Source: Burkholderia lata (GTDB taxonomy: Bacteria > Pseudomonadota > Gammaproteobacteria > Burkholderiales > Burkholderiaceae). From it: a stretch of DNA of 64,000 nt. The stretch spans positions 62,001 to 126,000 of the forward strand of contig NZ_CABVQK010000006.1 of NCBI RefSeq assembly GCF_902499335.1, read 5' to 3'. The position numbers and the translations under genes were made by a program. Shown piece after piece: positions 17,563 through 26,481 of the stretch (the first letter of the stretch is position 1; each line of letters begins with the position of its first letter). Below the pieces are notes generated by a model. The model was not told where the DNA came from. It worked only from the letters and a program-made list of their open reading frames with translations, and searched no databases.

Positions 17563-18234
17563 ATGATCGTCAACCGCCTTATCTCCGAGATCCTGTTCGG
17601 CTTCACCGGCCTGATCGGCATCATCAACCCGATCGGCATCGCGTTCCTGTTTCTCGAACGGACCGAGGCGCTCACCGAGCAAGAACGCGATCTGCTCGCG
17701 AGGAAGGTCGCATTCAACGCGTTCGTCGTGCTGATGGTCGCGTTCTTCGCCGGCACGCCGGTGCTGCATTTCTTCGGGATCTCGATGGAAGCGCTGCGGA
17801 TCGGCGGCGGCTTCGCGGTTGCAGTGGCCGGCTGGCAGATGCTGAACGAGCCCGACGGGCCGGGCGGCGGCGACACGCCGGTCAAGCCGATCGACGCGAA
17901 CGCGATCATGACGCGCGCGTTCTTCCCGCTGACCATGCCGCTGACGGTCGGCCCCGGCTCGATCGCGACCGCGATCGCGCTGAACGCGAACCGCACGCAC
18001 AAGCTGTCGGAGTTCGCGCTGTCGAGCGTCGTGTCGATCGCCGTCTCCGTGCTGGTTGCGATCGTGATCTGGCAGGTCTACAGCCGCTCCGCGCTGCTGT
18101 CGCGCTACCTCGGCAGCGAAGGTACCAAGGTCGCGAAGCGCGTGTCGGCGTTCCTGCTGCTGTGCATCGGCGTGCAGATCATGCTGACCGGTTTTTCCGC
18201 GTTCCTGCAGCCGATCGCCGACCAGGCAAAGTAA
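17563..18234 (+). CDS. MarC family integral membrane protein
   Basis: ATG 17563 (MIVNRLISEILFGFTGL) is preferred over the upstream ATG at 17515, which would add a hydrophilic Pro-rich lead and overlaps the probable promoter. The 223-residue product has six hydrophobic segments, IGIINPIGIAFLFLERTE near the start and FFPLTMPLTVGPGSIATAIALN in the middle. These are hallmarks of the MarC/NAAT family. Function in the inner membrane is unknown for most members. It follows the phenylacetate genes after 138 bases, and functional linkage to them is not indicated. Confidence 0.88.
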   Translation: MIVNRLISEILFGFTGLIGIINPIGIAFLFLERTEALTEQERDLLARKVAFNAFVVLMVAFFAGTPVLHFFGISMEALRIGGGFAVAVAGWQMLNEPDGPGGGDTPVKPIDANAIMTRAFFPLTMPLTVGPGSIATAIALNANRTHKLSEFALSSVVSIAVSVLVAIVIWQVYSRSALLSRYLGSEGTKVAKRVSAFLLLCIGVQIMLTGFSAFLQPIADQAK

Positions 18235-18420
18235 GCGGCCGGCGCCGCTGCGCACGTGCTGCGCAGCCGGTGCCCCGCACGACCTCGCGCTGACGACCAC
18301 CCCCTTCGTACGATGCGGCGACGCCGCACGCCTTTTCGCCACCCGAGATACCATGCGACGGTCCGGCGGATGCGCGGCGCGCATCCGGCCGTCAGCTCAA
18401 CTTCAATGGCGAGGCGTGCA

Positions 18421-19401
18421 ATGGAATACGTGAAATTCGGATCGACAGGGCTGGAAGTGTCCAAGCTGGTGCTGGGTTGCATGACGTTCGGCGAACCGTC
18501 ACGCGGCTCGCATCCGTGGACGCTGCCGGAAGCGGAGAGCCGCCCGATCATCCAGCGGGCGGTCGAAGCCGGCATCAACTTCTTCGATACCGCGAACATG
18601 TATTCGGACGGCACGTCGGAGGAGATCGTCGGCCGCGCGCTGCGCGATTTCGCGAAACGCGACGAGATCGTGATCGCAACCAAGGTGTTCTACCGGATGC
18701 GCCCGGGGCCGAACGGCGCGGGGCTGTCGCGCAAGGCGATCATGACCGACATCGACCAGAGCCTGAAGCGGCTCGGCACCGATTATGTCGATCTCTACCA
18801 GATTCACCGCTGGGACGACGGCACACCGCTCGAGGAGACGCTCGAGGCGCTGCACGACGTCGTGAAGGCCGGCAAGGCGCGCTATATCGGCGCGTCGTCG
18901 ATGTTCGCGTGGCAGTTCGCGAAGGCCCTGCACACGTCGAAGCAGCACGGCTGGGCCCGCTTCGTCAGCATGCAGAACCACCTGAACCTGCTGTATCGGG
19001 AAGAAGAGCGGGAAATGCTGCCGCTGTGCGAAGACGAAGGGATCGCGGTGATTCCGTGGAGCCCGCTCGCGCGCGGCCGCCTGACGCGCAACTGGGACGA
19101 GTCGACCGAGCGGCAGCAGAGCGACGCGGTCGGGCAGCGGCTCTACGATGCGACGGCGGAGTCGGACAAGGCGGTCGTCGACGCCGTTGCGACGATCGCC
19201 GCCGCGCGCAACGTGCCGCGTGCGCAGGTCGCACTCGCGTGGGTCGCGCAGAAGCGCGGGGTCACCGCGCCGATCGTCGGCATTTCGAAGCCGCGGCAGC
19301 TGGACGACGCACTGGCCGCGCTCGAACTGAAGCTGACCGACGACGAGATCGCCACGCTCGAACGCCCGTACGTGCCGCACGCGGTCGCCGGGCTCAACTG
19401 A
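18421..19401 (+). CDS. Aldo/keto reductase
   Basis: ATG 18421 (MEYVKFGSTGLEVSKLVLG) is the family-typical start. Frames upstream of it are Arg-rich and not conserved in type. The 326-residue TIM-barrel enzyme shows FFDTANMYSDGTSEEIVGRAL, containing the catalytic Asp and Tyr, then ATKVFYR with the Lys and YVDLYQIHRWDD with the His. The NADPH-binding tail is PIVGISKPRQLDDAL. It resembles E. coli YajO-type reductases, which reduce aldehydes with NADPH. It is convergent with the CPBP gene 20 bases downstream and has no obvious operon partners. Confidence 0.92.
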   Translation: MEYVKFGSTGLEVSKLVLGCMTFGEPSRGSHPWTLPEAESRPIIQRAVEAGINFFDTANMYSDGTSEEIVGRALRDFAKRDEIVIATKVFYRMRPGPNGAGLSRKAIMTDIDQSLKRLGTDYVDLYQIHRWDDGTPLEETLEALHDVVKAGKARYIGASSMFAWQFAKALHTSKQHGWARFVSMQNHLNLLYREEEREMLPLCEDEGIAVIPWSPLARGRLTRNWDESTERQQSDAVGQRLYDATAESDKAVVDAVATIAAARNVPRAQVALAWVAQKRGVTAPIVGISKPRQLDDALAALELKLTDDEIATLERPYVPHAVAGLN

Positions 19402-19421
19402 GCGGCGGCGCCGCGCGGCCG

Positions 19422-20288
19422 TCAGCGCGCGGCGTCGAGCATCGGGTAGGTGAACAGGCCGAAGTGGACGAGGTTCAGCCCCGCGTGCGCGAGCGCGGAC
19501 GCGAGCAGTCCGCCGCGCCGCCAGGCGAGGCCGTAGCCGACGCCGGCCACCGTGCCGAGCACGATCCATTGCCAGCCGCCGGCCGCATGCGCGGCGCCGA
19601 ACAGCACCGCGCCGATCGCAAGCGCGGCCCACGGCCCCCATGCGAACGCGCGTAGCACGCGCGTCAGCCCGCCCTGCACGTAGCCGCGGAACAGCGCTTC
19701 CTCGGCGAGCGTCACGAGCAGCAGGTTGTTCACGAGCCACAGCCAGCCCGACGGCGGCCACTTGGGCGCCCAGCCGACCATGCCGAACGCGAGCGCGCCG
19801 GCCAGGCACGCGGCGGCCGTTGCGACAGCGGCCACCGCGCCGGTGCGCAGGGCGCGCAACAGCGGGATGTCGGGGGCGACCCACGGCAGTGCCCACACCA
19901 GCCACAGGCCGATGAGCGGCTTGTCCAGATTCAGGTACATCGTGAACGGCACGGCATCCGGCGTGAAGCGCGTCGGGCCGATCACGCGCGGATTGTGGAA
20001 GCCGGGAATCAGGTGCAGGCTGAGCGCGATCGCGACCGCCGCAAAGACGACGTGTGCGGCGATGCGCACCGCGCGCGGGCGCTCGGGCATCACGCCCCAG
20101 GCGGCCGCGGCCAGCAACGCGAGCGGCGCCAGCGTGAGCGGCGCGAGCTTGCCGAACGCCAACGCGCACGCATAGCCGAGCGCGGCGAGGCCGACGCTCA
20201 GGCCATGCTGCGGGCGATGCCACGCGAACGCGGCGGCCGCGAACAGGGCGAGCCAGATCGTGGCGGACGGAAGGAGCGAAAGGGACAT
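19422..20288 (-). CDS. CPBP family intramembrane metalloprotease
   Basis: The 288-residue protein has about eight hydrophobic segments. The CPBP/Abi signature EEALFRGYVQGGL is near residue 195, followed by GAAHAAGG and HAGLNLVHFG. These provide the Glu, Glu, Arg and His residues of this membrane glutamic/metallo protease family. Bacterial members process prenylated or membrane-bound peptides, or act in bacteriocin self-immunity; the target here is unknown. A second family member lies at 30285-31130. It is on the same strand as the VC0807-type gene upstream, with an 81-base gap. Confidence 0.85.
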   Translation of the reverse strand: MSLSLLPSATIWLALFAAAAFAWHRPQHGLSVGLAALGYACALAFGKLAPLTLAPLALLAAAAWGVMPERPRAVRIAAHVVFAAVAIALSLHLIPGFHNPRVIGPTRFTPDAVPFTMYLNLDKPLIGLWLVWALPWVAPDIPLLRALRTGAVAAVATAAACLAGALAFGMVGWAPKWPPSGWLWLVNNLLLVTLAEEALFRGYVQGGLTRVLRAFAWGPWAALAIGAVLFGAAHAAGGWQWIVLGTVAGVGYGLAWRRGGLLASALAHAGLNLVHFGLFTYPMLDAAR

Positions 20289-20369
20289 GACAAGGGCGGC
20301 ATTCGTCGGACGAGACGCCGCGCATCATACAGCAGCCGCGTTGCCATACCGGCCGGCGGCTGTCGGCAG

Positions 20370-21041
20370 TCAGCGGCCGGCGGTTTCGGTGACGCCGTCG
20401 CGACCCGGGATGTGGACGCTGTTGCGCTCGCGCATCCGCCGCCGGTACCAGAACGTCCAGAGCAGCAGACAGCCGAACACGGTGTAGCCCATGACCGGCG
20501 ACACGACCAGCACGCGTTCGACCGGCCAGGTCACGACCATCCAGAGGCGCAGCAGCATTTCCAGCGTCATGAACGCGCCCCAGACGAAGGTCATCCGCCG
20601 GAGCATCTGCCGCAGCCCCGGTTGTTCGTTCCAGACGGCTTCGAAATGCGCGGCGCCGCCATCCATCTCGCGGGCCACGGTGGCGCGGGCGAGATAGAAG
20701 ATCAGCGGGCGTTCGCGGAACAGCGACAGCAGGAACACGACGCCGATCGTGCCCGACGCGAGCGATTCGCGCATCAGCAGCGTGCGCGGGCTGCCGCCGA
20801 GCGCCATCCCGAGGATCGACAGCGCGATGCCGAGCAGCACGATGGCCGCTACCGCGTCGACGCGGCGCGAGCGGATGAATTCGACGATCGACCAGATGAT
20901 CGGCGGGATCGCCGACGCGTACAGCGCGCCGGTTTCGCCGAAATATGGCTGCGCGGCCCGGTAGGCAACCCAGGGCAGCACCAGGTTGACGAAGAGTTCG
21001 AGAATCAGTCCGGCTCGCGGTTTCACGGTGAGCAATTCCAC
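20370..21041 (-). CDS. VC0807 family membrane protein
   Basis: The 223-residue protein has five or six hydrophobic segments. GLILELFVNLVLPWVAY near the start and PPIIWSIVEFIRSRRVDAVA near residue 50 match the pattern of the VC0807-type proteins, an uncharacterised inner-membrane family. No catalytic residues are apparent. It lies between the histidine kinase and the CPBP gene on the same strand. The gaps of 127 and 81 bases allow but do not prove co-transcription. Confidence 0.75.
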   Translation of the reverse strand: MELLTVKPRAGLILELFVNLVLPWVAYRAAQPYFGETGALYASAIPPIIWSIVEFIRSRRVDAVAAIVLLGIALSILGMALGGSPRTLLMRESLASGTIGVVFLLSLFRERPLIFYLARATVAREMDGGAAHFEAVWNEQPGLRQMLRRMTFVWGAFMTLEMLLRLWMVVTWPVERVLVVSPVMGYTVFGCLLLWTFWYRRRMRERNSVHIPGRDGVTETAGR

Positions 21042-21168
21042 GCAGGTTGGGGCGAACGCGCAAAGGGCATGGTGGCCCCCGGTTGCCCCGAAAAGGGTTC
21101 GGTTCAGTATATCGAAGAATCGGGCGGGACTGCGGTACCGCCTCGGGCGCTTGCCGCCGGTGCCGTCG

Positions 21169-23106
21169 TCATGGATTCGCCGCCGCCGGCAGCGTGATCG
21201 TGACCGTGGTGCCCTGCAGCACGACGCTTTGCACGTGGATGGTGCCTCCGTGCCGTTCGACGACGGCCTTGACGAACGCCATGCCGAGCCCGACGCCGCT
21301 GGTTTCCGGCTGGCCGGCGGTGCGAAAGCGCCGATAGCGCTCGAACAGCCGCGTCTGGTCCGCGCTGCTGATTCCGCATCCGCTGTCGCGGATCGTGCAG
21401 CGCACGGTCTTGCGGTCGGCGCCCGGCTCGACCCTGCATTCGACGCTCGTCAGCGATGCGCTGTACTTGATCGCGTTGTCCAGCAGGTTGATCAGCGCGC
21501 GCGACAGCAGCGCCGGGTCGCCCAGCACGATCGTGTCGTCGCGCCGAGGCACGTCGTCGATCGACATGGATTTCCGGTGCGCGAGCGGCCACACCGCGTC
21601 GCGTGCCTCGTTCATCAGGTCGGCGAGGTTGACCGGCACGCGTTCGTATTCGCTGGCTTCCGCACGCGAGAGTTGCGCGAAACCGTCGGCCATCGCCAGC
21701 GTGTGCCGCGCCAGCTTGCCGATTCTCGCGAACTGCTGCTTCATCTGCGCATCGCCGGCACGCCGCGCCTGCGTGTCGATCAGGATGATCAGCGAGGTCA
21801 GCGGGGCGCGCATGTCGTGCGAGAACAGCGTCAGCATGTCGTTGCGCTGGCGCTCGAGCATGTCGCGGCGGACGGTCGCGTTGCGCAACGTCTCCAGCGC
21901 GTCATGGATCCGCGTGATCTCGGGCCCGATGCCGCGCGGCATCGCGACATGCGACGTATCGCCGTCGCTGAGTGCGACGATCCGGCGGCCGAGCGTATCG
22001 AGCGGCTTCGACAGCAGCCGCTGCATGCCGCGCGCGAGCGAGGCCAGGATCGCGATGCACAGTGTCGTGGCGAACGCCGACAACCCGACCTTGATCCGGG
22101 AGGCATTCCGGTCGCCGATCGCGCGGCGCCGGGCAAGGTCGATCACGCGGTCGCGCAGCAGCTCGCTCGGCAGGAAGTGCGGCACGATCGCGCGGGAAAA
22201 ATCGGCGGCGCTCATCGCATAGGCGCCGTTCTTGCCGCCGGTGACGGTCGCGTCGACGAGCGGCAGGATGTGGGTGTCGAAGGCCGCGTTGAGCTGCGCA
22301 TATTCGCGTGCCACGTCGGGGTCGTCGAGCTGCGCGCCGATCGTACCGTCGATCAGCGCGCGCAATTGCTCGATGCGGCCGCGCATCCGCATGATGTCCG
22401 CGAACTGCGTGCGGTCGAGCGCTTGCCGCGCGAACATCGGCGCAATGAGCAGCGAGCCCGTGCGGCCCGTGTATTCGCGGAGATCGCCGAGGAGCCGCGC
22501 GAGCAGGATCGCACCCGACGTGCGCGGGTCGCGCATCGCCGTGTCCGTCATCGCACCGTCGATCAGCAGCGACAGCGTGTCGACGATCCGGAACAGGCGC
22601 GCCTGCGCGTGCTGGATGTCGTGAACCGTGCGTGACGCGAGCGGCCGCGCGTCGAGCGCATCGACTTCGGCGCGCGCATCGGCGAGCGTGATCCGGACCG
22701 AGTCGAGTGCATGCAGCAGGTTGCTGCGTTCGCGATCGTCGAGCACGGTCGCCTGCGCGATGCCGGTGCGAAAGTGTTCGAGCGCCCGGTCGGAACGCGT
22801 GCGCGCGGCGAGCAGGTTGCGGACCTCGGTGGCGCCGTCGTCCTGCAGGCGCACCAGCAGGTCGTTCGTCGGGCCGCGCTCGGCCGAGATCACGTTGGCG
22901 GTGCTCATCGCGCCGCGGACGAATTCGAAGCTCTGCAGGTCGACGTTCTCCTGCCGGTATTGCCGGAAACTCCCCCAGATGATCGTGCCGCACAGCAAGG
23001 CCAGCAGCGTGGTGACGAGTGCGAAGCCGATATGCGTCTTCTGCTGGATCGTCAGCGATCGAAAGTTGTATGCGTGTTCCCGGCTAAACGAGAATGAACG
23101 ATTCAT
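21169..23106 (-). CDS. Orphan membrane sensor histidine kinase
   Basis: ATG 23106 (MNRSFSFSREH) is preferred, because the longer frame adds a low-complexity Gly/Pro lead. The 645-residue protein has a membrane helix at about residues 28-48, a long extracytoplasmic helical sensor region to about 335, and a second helix near 340-360. A HAMP-like linker follows. The HisKA domain has FSHDMRAPLTS (phosphorylated His near 425). The HATPase domain has N box LLDNAIKYS, G1 DSGCGIS, F box LFERYRRF and G2 GVGLGMAFVKAVVERHGG. No response regulator is adjacent, so its partner is elsewhere. Confidence 0.9.
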   Translation of the reverse strand: MNRSFSFSREHAYNFRSLTIQQKTHIGFALVTTLLALLCGTIIWGSFRQYRQENVDLQSFEFVRGAMSTANVISAERGPTNDLLVRLQDDGATEVRNLLAARTRSDRALEHFRTGIAQATVLDDRERSNLLHALDSVRITLADARAEVDALDARPLASRTVHDIQHAQARLFRIVDTLSLLIDGAMTDTAMRDPRTSGAILLARLLGDLREYTGRTGSLLIAPMFARQALDRTQFADIMRMRGRIEQLRALIDGTIGAQLDDPDVAREYAQLNAAFDTHILPLVDATVTGGKNGAYAMSAADFSRAIVPHFLPSELLRDRVIDLARRRAIGDRNASRIKVGLSAFATTLCIAILASLARGMQRLLSKPLDTLGRRIVALSDGDTSHVAMPRGIGPEITRIHDALETLRNATVRRDMLERQRNDMLTLFSHDMRAPLTSLIILIDTQARRAGDAQMKQQFARIGKLARHTLAMADGFAQLSRAEASEYERVPVNLADLMNEARDAVWPLAHRKSMSIDDVPRRDDTIVLGDPALLSRALINLLDNAIKYSASLTSVECRVEPGADRKTVRCTIRDSGCGISSADQTRLFERYRRFRTAGQPETSGVGLGMAFVKAVVERHGGTIHVQSVVLQGTTVTITLPAAANP

Positions 23107-23565
23107 GACACACCATGTTTGCAAGCTATCCCGGGTGGGCCCGTATTCTCGGCCTGTCGGCGCCATGACACCGTAAGGTTTTGTGGGGGGCGGGGGGCCG
23201 CCTCCACGGGGTGGCAACAATCCCGGCAGGGAGGCCGGATCGTGCTTGCACAGGATCACCTTGCGTCAGTGTCCTGTCGACACCGGACGAATCACGCTTG
23301 ATCCGGAGAAACCCTGATCGCGTATCGGGTGCGTGGCGCGTTACGGCGGATGGTTTGGATTGCGAAGGTTCCTGATCGTCGTGTCTGCCGTGGTGCACGG
23401 CATCAAGTGCGCATCGGACGACGGCAGCAAGGAGAGGGCGCTGGAGGGGAGTGGCAGACAGGCGCGCCGCCCGCGCACGGGCGACGCATCAGGGCGACAC
23501 TGCGGCAGGCGTGCCGCGGCGCGAACCGGTGAACTGGTGAATTGGCGCCGCGGCCGCGCGAGCGG
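23107..23565. other. Intergenic region, no supported gene
   Basis: Short overlapping frames have no recognisable product. TGCCGTG-GTG-CACGGCA at 23386-23402 is a 7-base dyad, and GTGTC-CTGTC-GACAC at 23269-23283 is a 5-base dyad. Neither is followed by a T tract. The left end should hold the promoter of the histidine kinase. Confidence 0.35.
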
Positions 23566-24663
23566 TCAGGCGACGGCAGGCTGAACGATGATCTTCACGT
23601 TCCGGTCCTTGTGGTTGACCAGTTCCTCGAAGCCGTGCGAGACGATGTCGCCGAGCGCGATGCGCCCGGTGATGAGCGGCTGCACGTCGATGCGGCCGTC
23701 CGCGATGAAGCGGATCACGTCCGCGAATTCGCCGTTGTATGCGAGCGAGCCGATCACTTCCTTCTCGGTCGACACGATGTCGAAGAAGTTGAACGGCGCC
23801 GGTTCCTCGAAGATGCCGACCATCACCGACTTGCCGGCCTTGCGGATCACGTCGATCGCGAGCTTCGCGGTGGCCGTGTGCCCGATGCACTCGAACGACA
23901 CGTCGGCGCCGTAGCCGCCGGTCAGCGCCTTGACTTCCGCGATCGCGTCGGACGTCTTCGGATCGATGACGACGCTCGCGCCGACTTCCAGCGCCTTCTC
24001 CTTGCGCGCGGCCGACATTTCCAGCGCGATTACGCGCCCGGCGCCCGCGGCCTTCGCACACATGATCGTGCACAGGCCGATCGTGCCCGCGCCGACCACG
24101 ACGACGGTCTGCCCGACGATGTTGCCGGCCTTTTTCACCGCATGCAGGCCGACCGCGAGCGGCTCGATCAGTGCGCCGGCCTCGGTCGGGAAGTTGTCGG
24201 GCAGCTTGTACAGCAACTCGGCCGGCACGTTCACGAACTCGGCGAATGCACCGTTGTTCATCAGCCCGGTGAACGCGAGGTTCTCGCAGATGTTGTACAG
24301 CCCATGCCTGCAATACCAGCAGGTGCCGCAATGCTGGCAGGCGTCGGCCGTCACGCGATCGCCGACCGCGAAGCCCGTCACGCCCGCGCCGAGTTCGGCG
24401 ATCTCGCCGCTGAATTCGTGGCCGAGGATGCACTGGCCCTTCAGGCCCGTCAGCGGATGCGGCGCGTCGACCGGGATGAAGACGGGGCCCGCGACGTATT
24501 CGTGCAGGTCGGAGCCGCAGATCCCGCACCAATGCACGCGAATCGTGACCCAGCCTGCCGGCGGGCGCTCCGGAACGGGAACCTGTTCGACGCGGATGTC
24601 GTGGCGGCCGTGCCAGACGGCGGCTTTCATGCTCGGAGCGGTGGTCGATGCCGGTGTACTCAC
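23566..24663 (-). CDS. 2,3-butanediol dehydrogenase-like zinc alcohol dehydrogenase
   Basis: GTG 24663 is chosen as start because GGAGA lies eight bases upstream on this strand. It gives 365 residues (an internal ATG at 24630 is the alternative). The protein is a medium-chain zinc dehydrogenase. CGICGSDLHEY and GHEFSGEIAELG supply the catalytic zinc ligands, and CQHCGTCWYCRHGLYNIC gives the four-Cys structural zinc site. VVVGAGTIGLCTIMCAKAAG is the NAD-binding motif, and IEPLAVGLHA is typical of (R,R)-butanediol/L-iditol dehydrogenases. It likely oxidises a vicinal diol or acetoin. A sigma-54 type promoter lies upstream. Confidence 0.9.
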   Translation of the reverse strand: MSTPASTTAPSMKAAVWHGRHDIRVEQVPVPERPPAGWVTIRVHWCGICGSDLHEYVAGPVFIPVDAPHPLTGLKGQCILGHEFSGEIAELGAGVTGFAVGDRVTADACQHCGTCWYCRHGLYNICENLAFTGLMNNGAFAEFVNVPAELLYKLPDNFPTEAGALIEPLAVGLHAVKKAGNIVGQTVVVVGAGTIGLCTIMCAKAAGAGRVIALEMSAARKEKALEVGASVVIDPKTSDAIAEVKALTGGYGADVSFECIGHTATAKLAIDVIRKAGKSVMVGIFEEPAPFNFFDIVSTEKEVIGSLAYNGEFADVIRFIADGRIDVQPLITGRIALGDIVSHGFEELVNHKDRNVKIIVQPAVA

Positions 24664-24745
24664 GTTGCTGTCTCCATCAGGTTGTCGTCGGGCGCGAGGC
24701 AGGGCTGCCGGTGCACCCGTCGCGCGATTGCGCGAACGATCGGTA

Positions 24746-24761
24746 TGCAGGAACGGGGCCA
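24746..24761 (-). promoter_or_regulatory. Sigma-54 type (-24/-12) promoter of the butanediol dehydrogenase gene
   Basis: On the minus strand 24761-24746 reads TGGCCCCGTTCCTGCA, with GG and GC separated by exactly 10 bases as in the RpoN consensus TGGCACG-N4-TTGCA. The start would be near 24735, about 70 bases before the GTG. The paired TGAGACG/CGTCTCA sites about 165-185 bases upstream fit an enhancer-binding activator. AcoR-type activators are known to control acetoin and butanediol genes; that link is inference. Confidence 0.6.
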
Positions 24762-24898
24762 GCTCGAGTGGGGGCGCAGGGCGGCGATTGGACGGGATGG
24801 GCGTGGTGCGATGCGTCATCTCCCGGTTCGTTGACGGGAAACGGTTTGACGAGGGCGTGACGCGAAGTTTGCTGCGACAGCTAAACGGCAAGGTGGGT

Positions 24899-24934
24899 GA
24901 GACGCTGGGACGTTCGTCTCAGCGCAATGAGACG
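24899..24934. promoter_or_regulatory. Candidate upstream activating sequence
   Basis: TGAGACG at 24899-24905 and CGTCTCA at 24915-24921 form a perfect 7-base dyad with a 9-base spacer. A third TGAGACG follows at 24928-24934. Spacing to the sigma-54 type promoter at 24746-24761 is typical of bacterial enhancer sites. Confidence 0.5.
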
Positions 24935-25102
24935 AATCGCGAGACGCGCGGCGATGACCGGTGCGGTTCGATGCGCGTTCAGGCGACGACTTCGTCGACC
25001 GCGGCCGACGCGAGCAGCACGAATCCGGCGGCGCGGTACAGCGGCGGGCCGGCCCATTGCCGCGATCGGCGGAACGGATCGTTGCGCACATTACCCCTTT
25101 AC

Positions 25103-25128
25103 TTGAAGTTAACTTCAATTTGTATCAT
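25103..25128 (+). promoter_or_regulatory. Palindromic operator/promoter before the MFS gene
   Basis: TTGAAGTTAACTTCAA at 25103-25118 is a perfect 16-base palindrome, followed by TATCAT (25123-25128) as a -10 box. With TTTACT at 25098 as -35 the spacer is 19 bases, the elongated spacing used by MerR-type activators. A MarR-type repressor site is the alternative. No such regulator gene is adjacent. Confidence 0.5.
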
Positions 25129-25195
25129 GTGCGCCAGTCCGATCGCGGACGCGTGACGCATCCCGTTGCACGCGGCCGCTTCAACGGAGGTGGAG

Positions 25196-26443
25196 ATGAC
25201 CGAATCGCCTGTCGCGGCCGATGCCGCCATGCTGCCGTCGCGCAGCTACCGGGCCGCCGTCGCGAACGTCGTGCTGGCGAGCATCGTGTCGGCGCTGCAC
25301 GTCGGCAAGGCGACGATCGCGTTACCGTCGCTCCAGCACGAGTTCGGCGGCTCGCTCGCGTCGCTGAGCGGGATCATGTCGGTGTTTCCGTTCGTCGGGG
25401 TGTTCGGCGGCATCGCGGCCGGCCTGCTGGTGCGGCGCTGGGGCGACCGGCTGCTGTTGATCGCGGGCCTCGTCATCCTCGGCCTGTCGAGCGTCGCCGG
25501 CGCATGGGCCGGCAGTTTCGCGCTGCTGCTGGCCACGCGCTTCGCCGAGGGGCTCGGTTTCGTGATCGTGGTGGTCGCGGCGCCGGCCGTGCTGAATCGC
25601 GTGACGCCGCCCGCGCGGCGCAATTTCGCGTTCGGCCTGTGGAGCACGTTCATGCCGGCCGGCATGGCGCTGTCGATGCTGGTCGGGCCGCTGCTCGGCG
25701 GCTGGCGCAACGGCTGGCTCGCGGCCGCGGCGCTGACGCTCGTCGCGGCGGCTGCGGTGCCCGTCACGACGTCCGCCGATGCGCCGTCGCGGCAGGCCGC
25801 CGCGCCGCGCATCGGGCCCGCGCTGCGTGACGTGCTCGCGCTGCGTGACGTGCTCGCGCTGCGTGACGTGCTCGCGTCGCGGTCGACCACGCTGCTCGCG
25901 CTGGGTTTCGCCACCTACAACGTGCAGTTTTTCGCGGCGATGACGTTCCTGCCGGTGTTCCTGATGCAGCGCCTCGGCGTCGCGGTCGGCGCCGCGGGGT
26001 TGATCAGCGCGGCGATCGTCGCCGCGTGCGTGATCGGCAACCTGACGGCCGGCTGGCTGCTGTCGCGCGGCGCACGGCCCGGGATCGTGATGGCCGCGAC
26101 GTCGGTCGCGATCGGCGCGGCCGGCGCAGGGCTCTTCAGCGCGGCCACGCCGGCCCCGCTCGCGGTCGCGCTGGGTTTCGCGTTCTCGGCGATCGCGGGG
26201 ATGCTGCCCGCGACGATCCTCGCGTGCGCGCCGGGCTCCGCGCCGACGCCTTCGCTGGCGCCGCTCAGCATCGGCTGGGTCGTGCAGGGCAACTATCTCG
26301 GGCAGGTGATCGGGCCGCTGGCGATCGGCGCGATCGTCGGTGCATTCGGCTGGTCGGGCGGCATCGGGCTGATGCTCGCGGCCGCCGTCACCGGCGCGGC
26401 GATCGGCCTGTCGCTGCTGCGCGAACCGATGGGCCGGCGCTGA
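25196..26443 (+). CDS. MFS transporter (CynX/NimT-like)
   Basis: ATG 25196 follows GGAGGTGGAG and gives 415 residues. Twelve hydrophobic segments are visible, with the MFS loop 2-3 motif seen as GLLVRRWGDRLLLIAG near residue 75. The central loop between helices 6 and 7 contains three exact LRDVLA repeats from an 18-base DNA tandem repeat. The substrate is unknown. The gene is divergent from the butanediol dehydrogenase and has its own palindromic promoter site. It may be unlinked in function. Confidence 0.87.
   Translation: MTESPVAADAAMLPSRSYRAAVANVVLASIVSALHVGKATIALPSLQHEFGGSLASLSGIMSVFPFVGVFGGIAAGLLVRRWGDRLLLIAGLVILGLSSVAGAWAGSFALLLATRFAEGLGFVIVVVAAPAVLNRVTPPARRNFAFGLWSTFMPAGMALSMLVGPLLGGWRNGWLAAAALTLVAAAAVPVTTSADAPSRQAAAPRIGPALRDVLALRDVLALRDVLASRSTTLLALGFATYNVQFFAAMTFLPVFLMQRLGVAVGAAGLISAAIVAACVIGNLTAGWLLSRGARPGIVMAATSVAIGAAGAGLFSAATPAPLAVALGFAFSAIAGMLPATILACAPGSAPTPSLAPLSIGWVVQGNYLGQVIGPLAIGAIVGAFGWSGGIGLMLAAAVTGAAIGLSLLREPMGRR
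25823..25876 (+). repeat. Three exact 18-base tandem repeats inside the MFS gene
   Basis: The unit CTGCGTGACGTGCTCGCG occurs at 25823-25840, 25841-25858 and 25859-25876 without mismatch. It encodes LRDVLA three times in the predicted cytoplasmic loop between helices 6 and 7. Copy-number change would be in frame (18 bases), altering loop length. Confidence 0.95.
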
Positions 26444-26481
26444 GCGCGGCGCCGTTCAACCTGCACGGAAATCCGTCAAGC

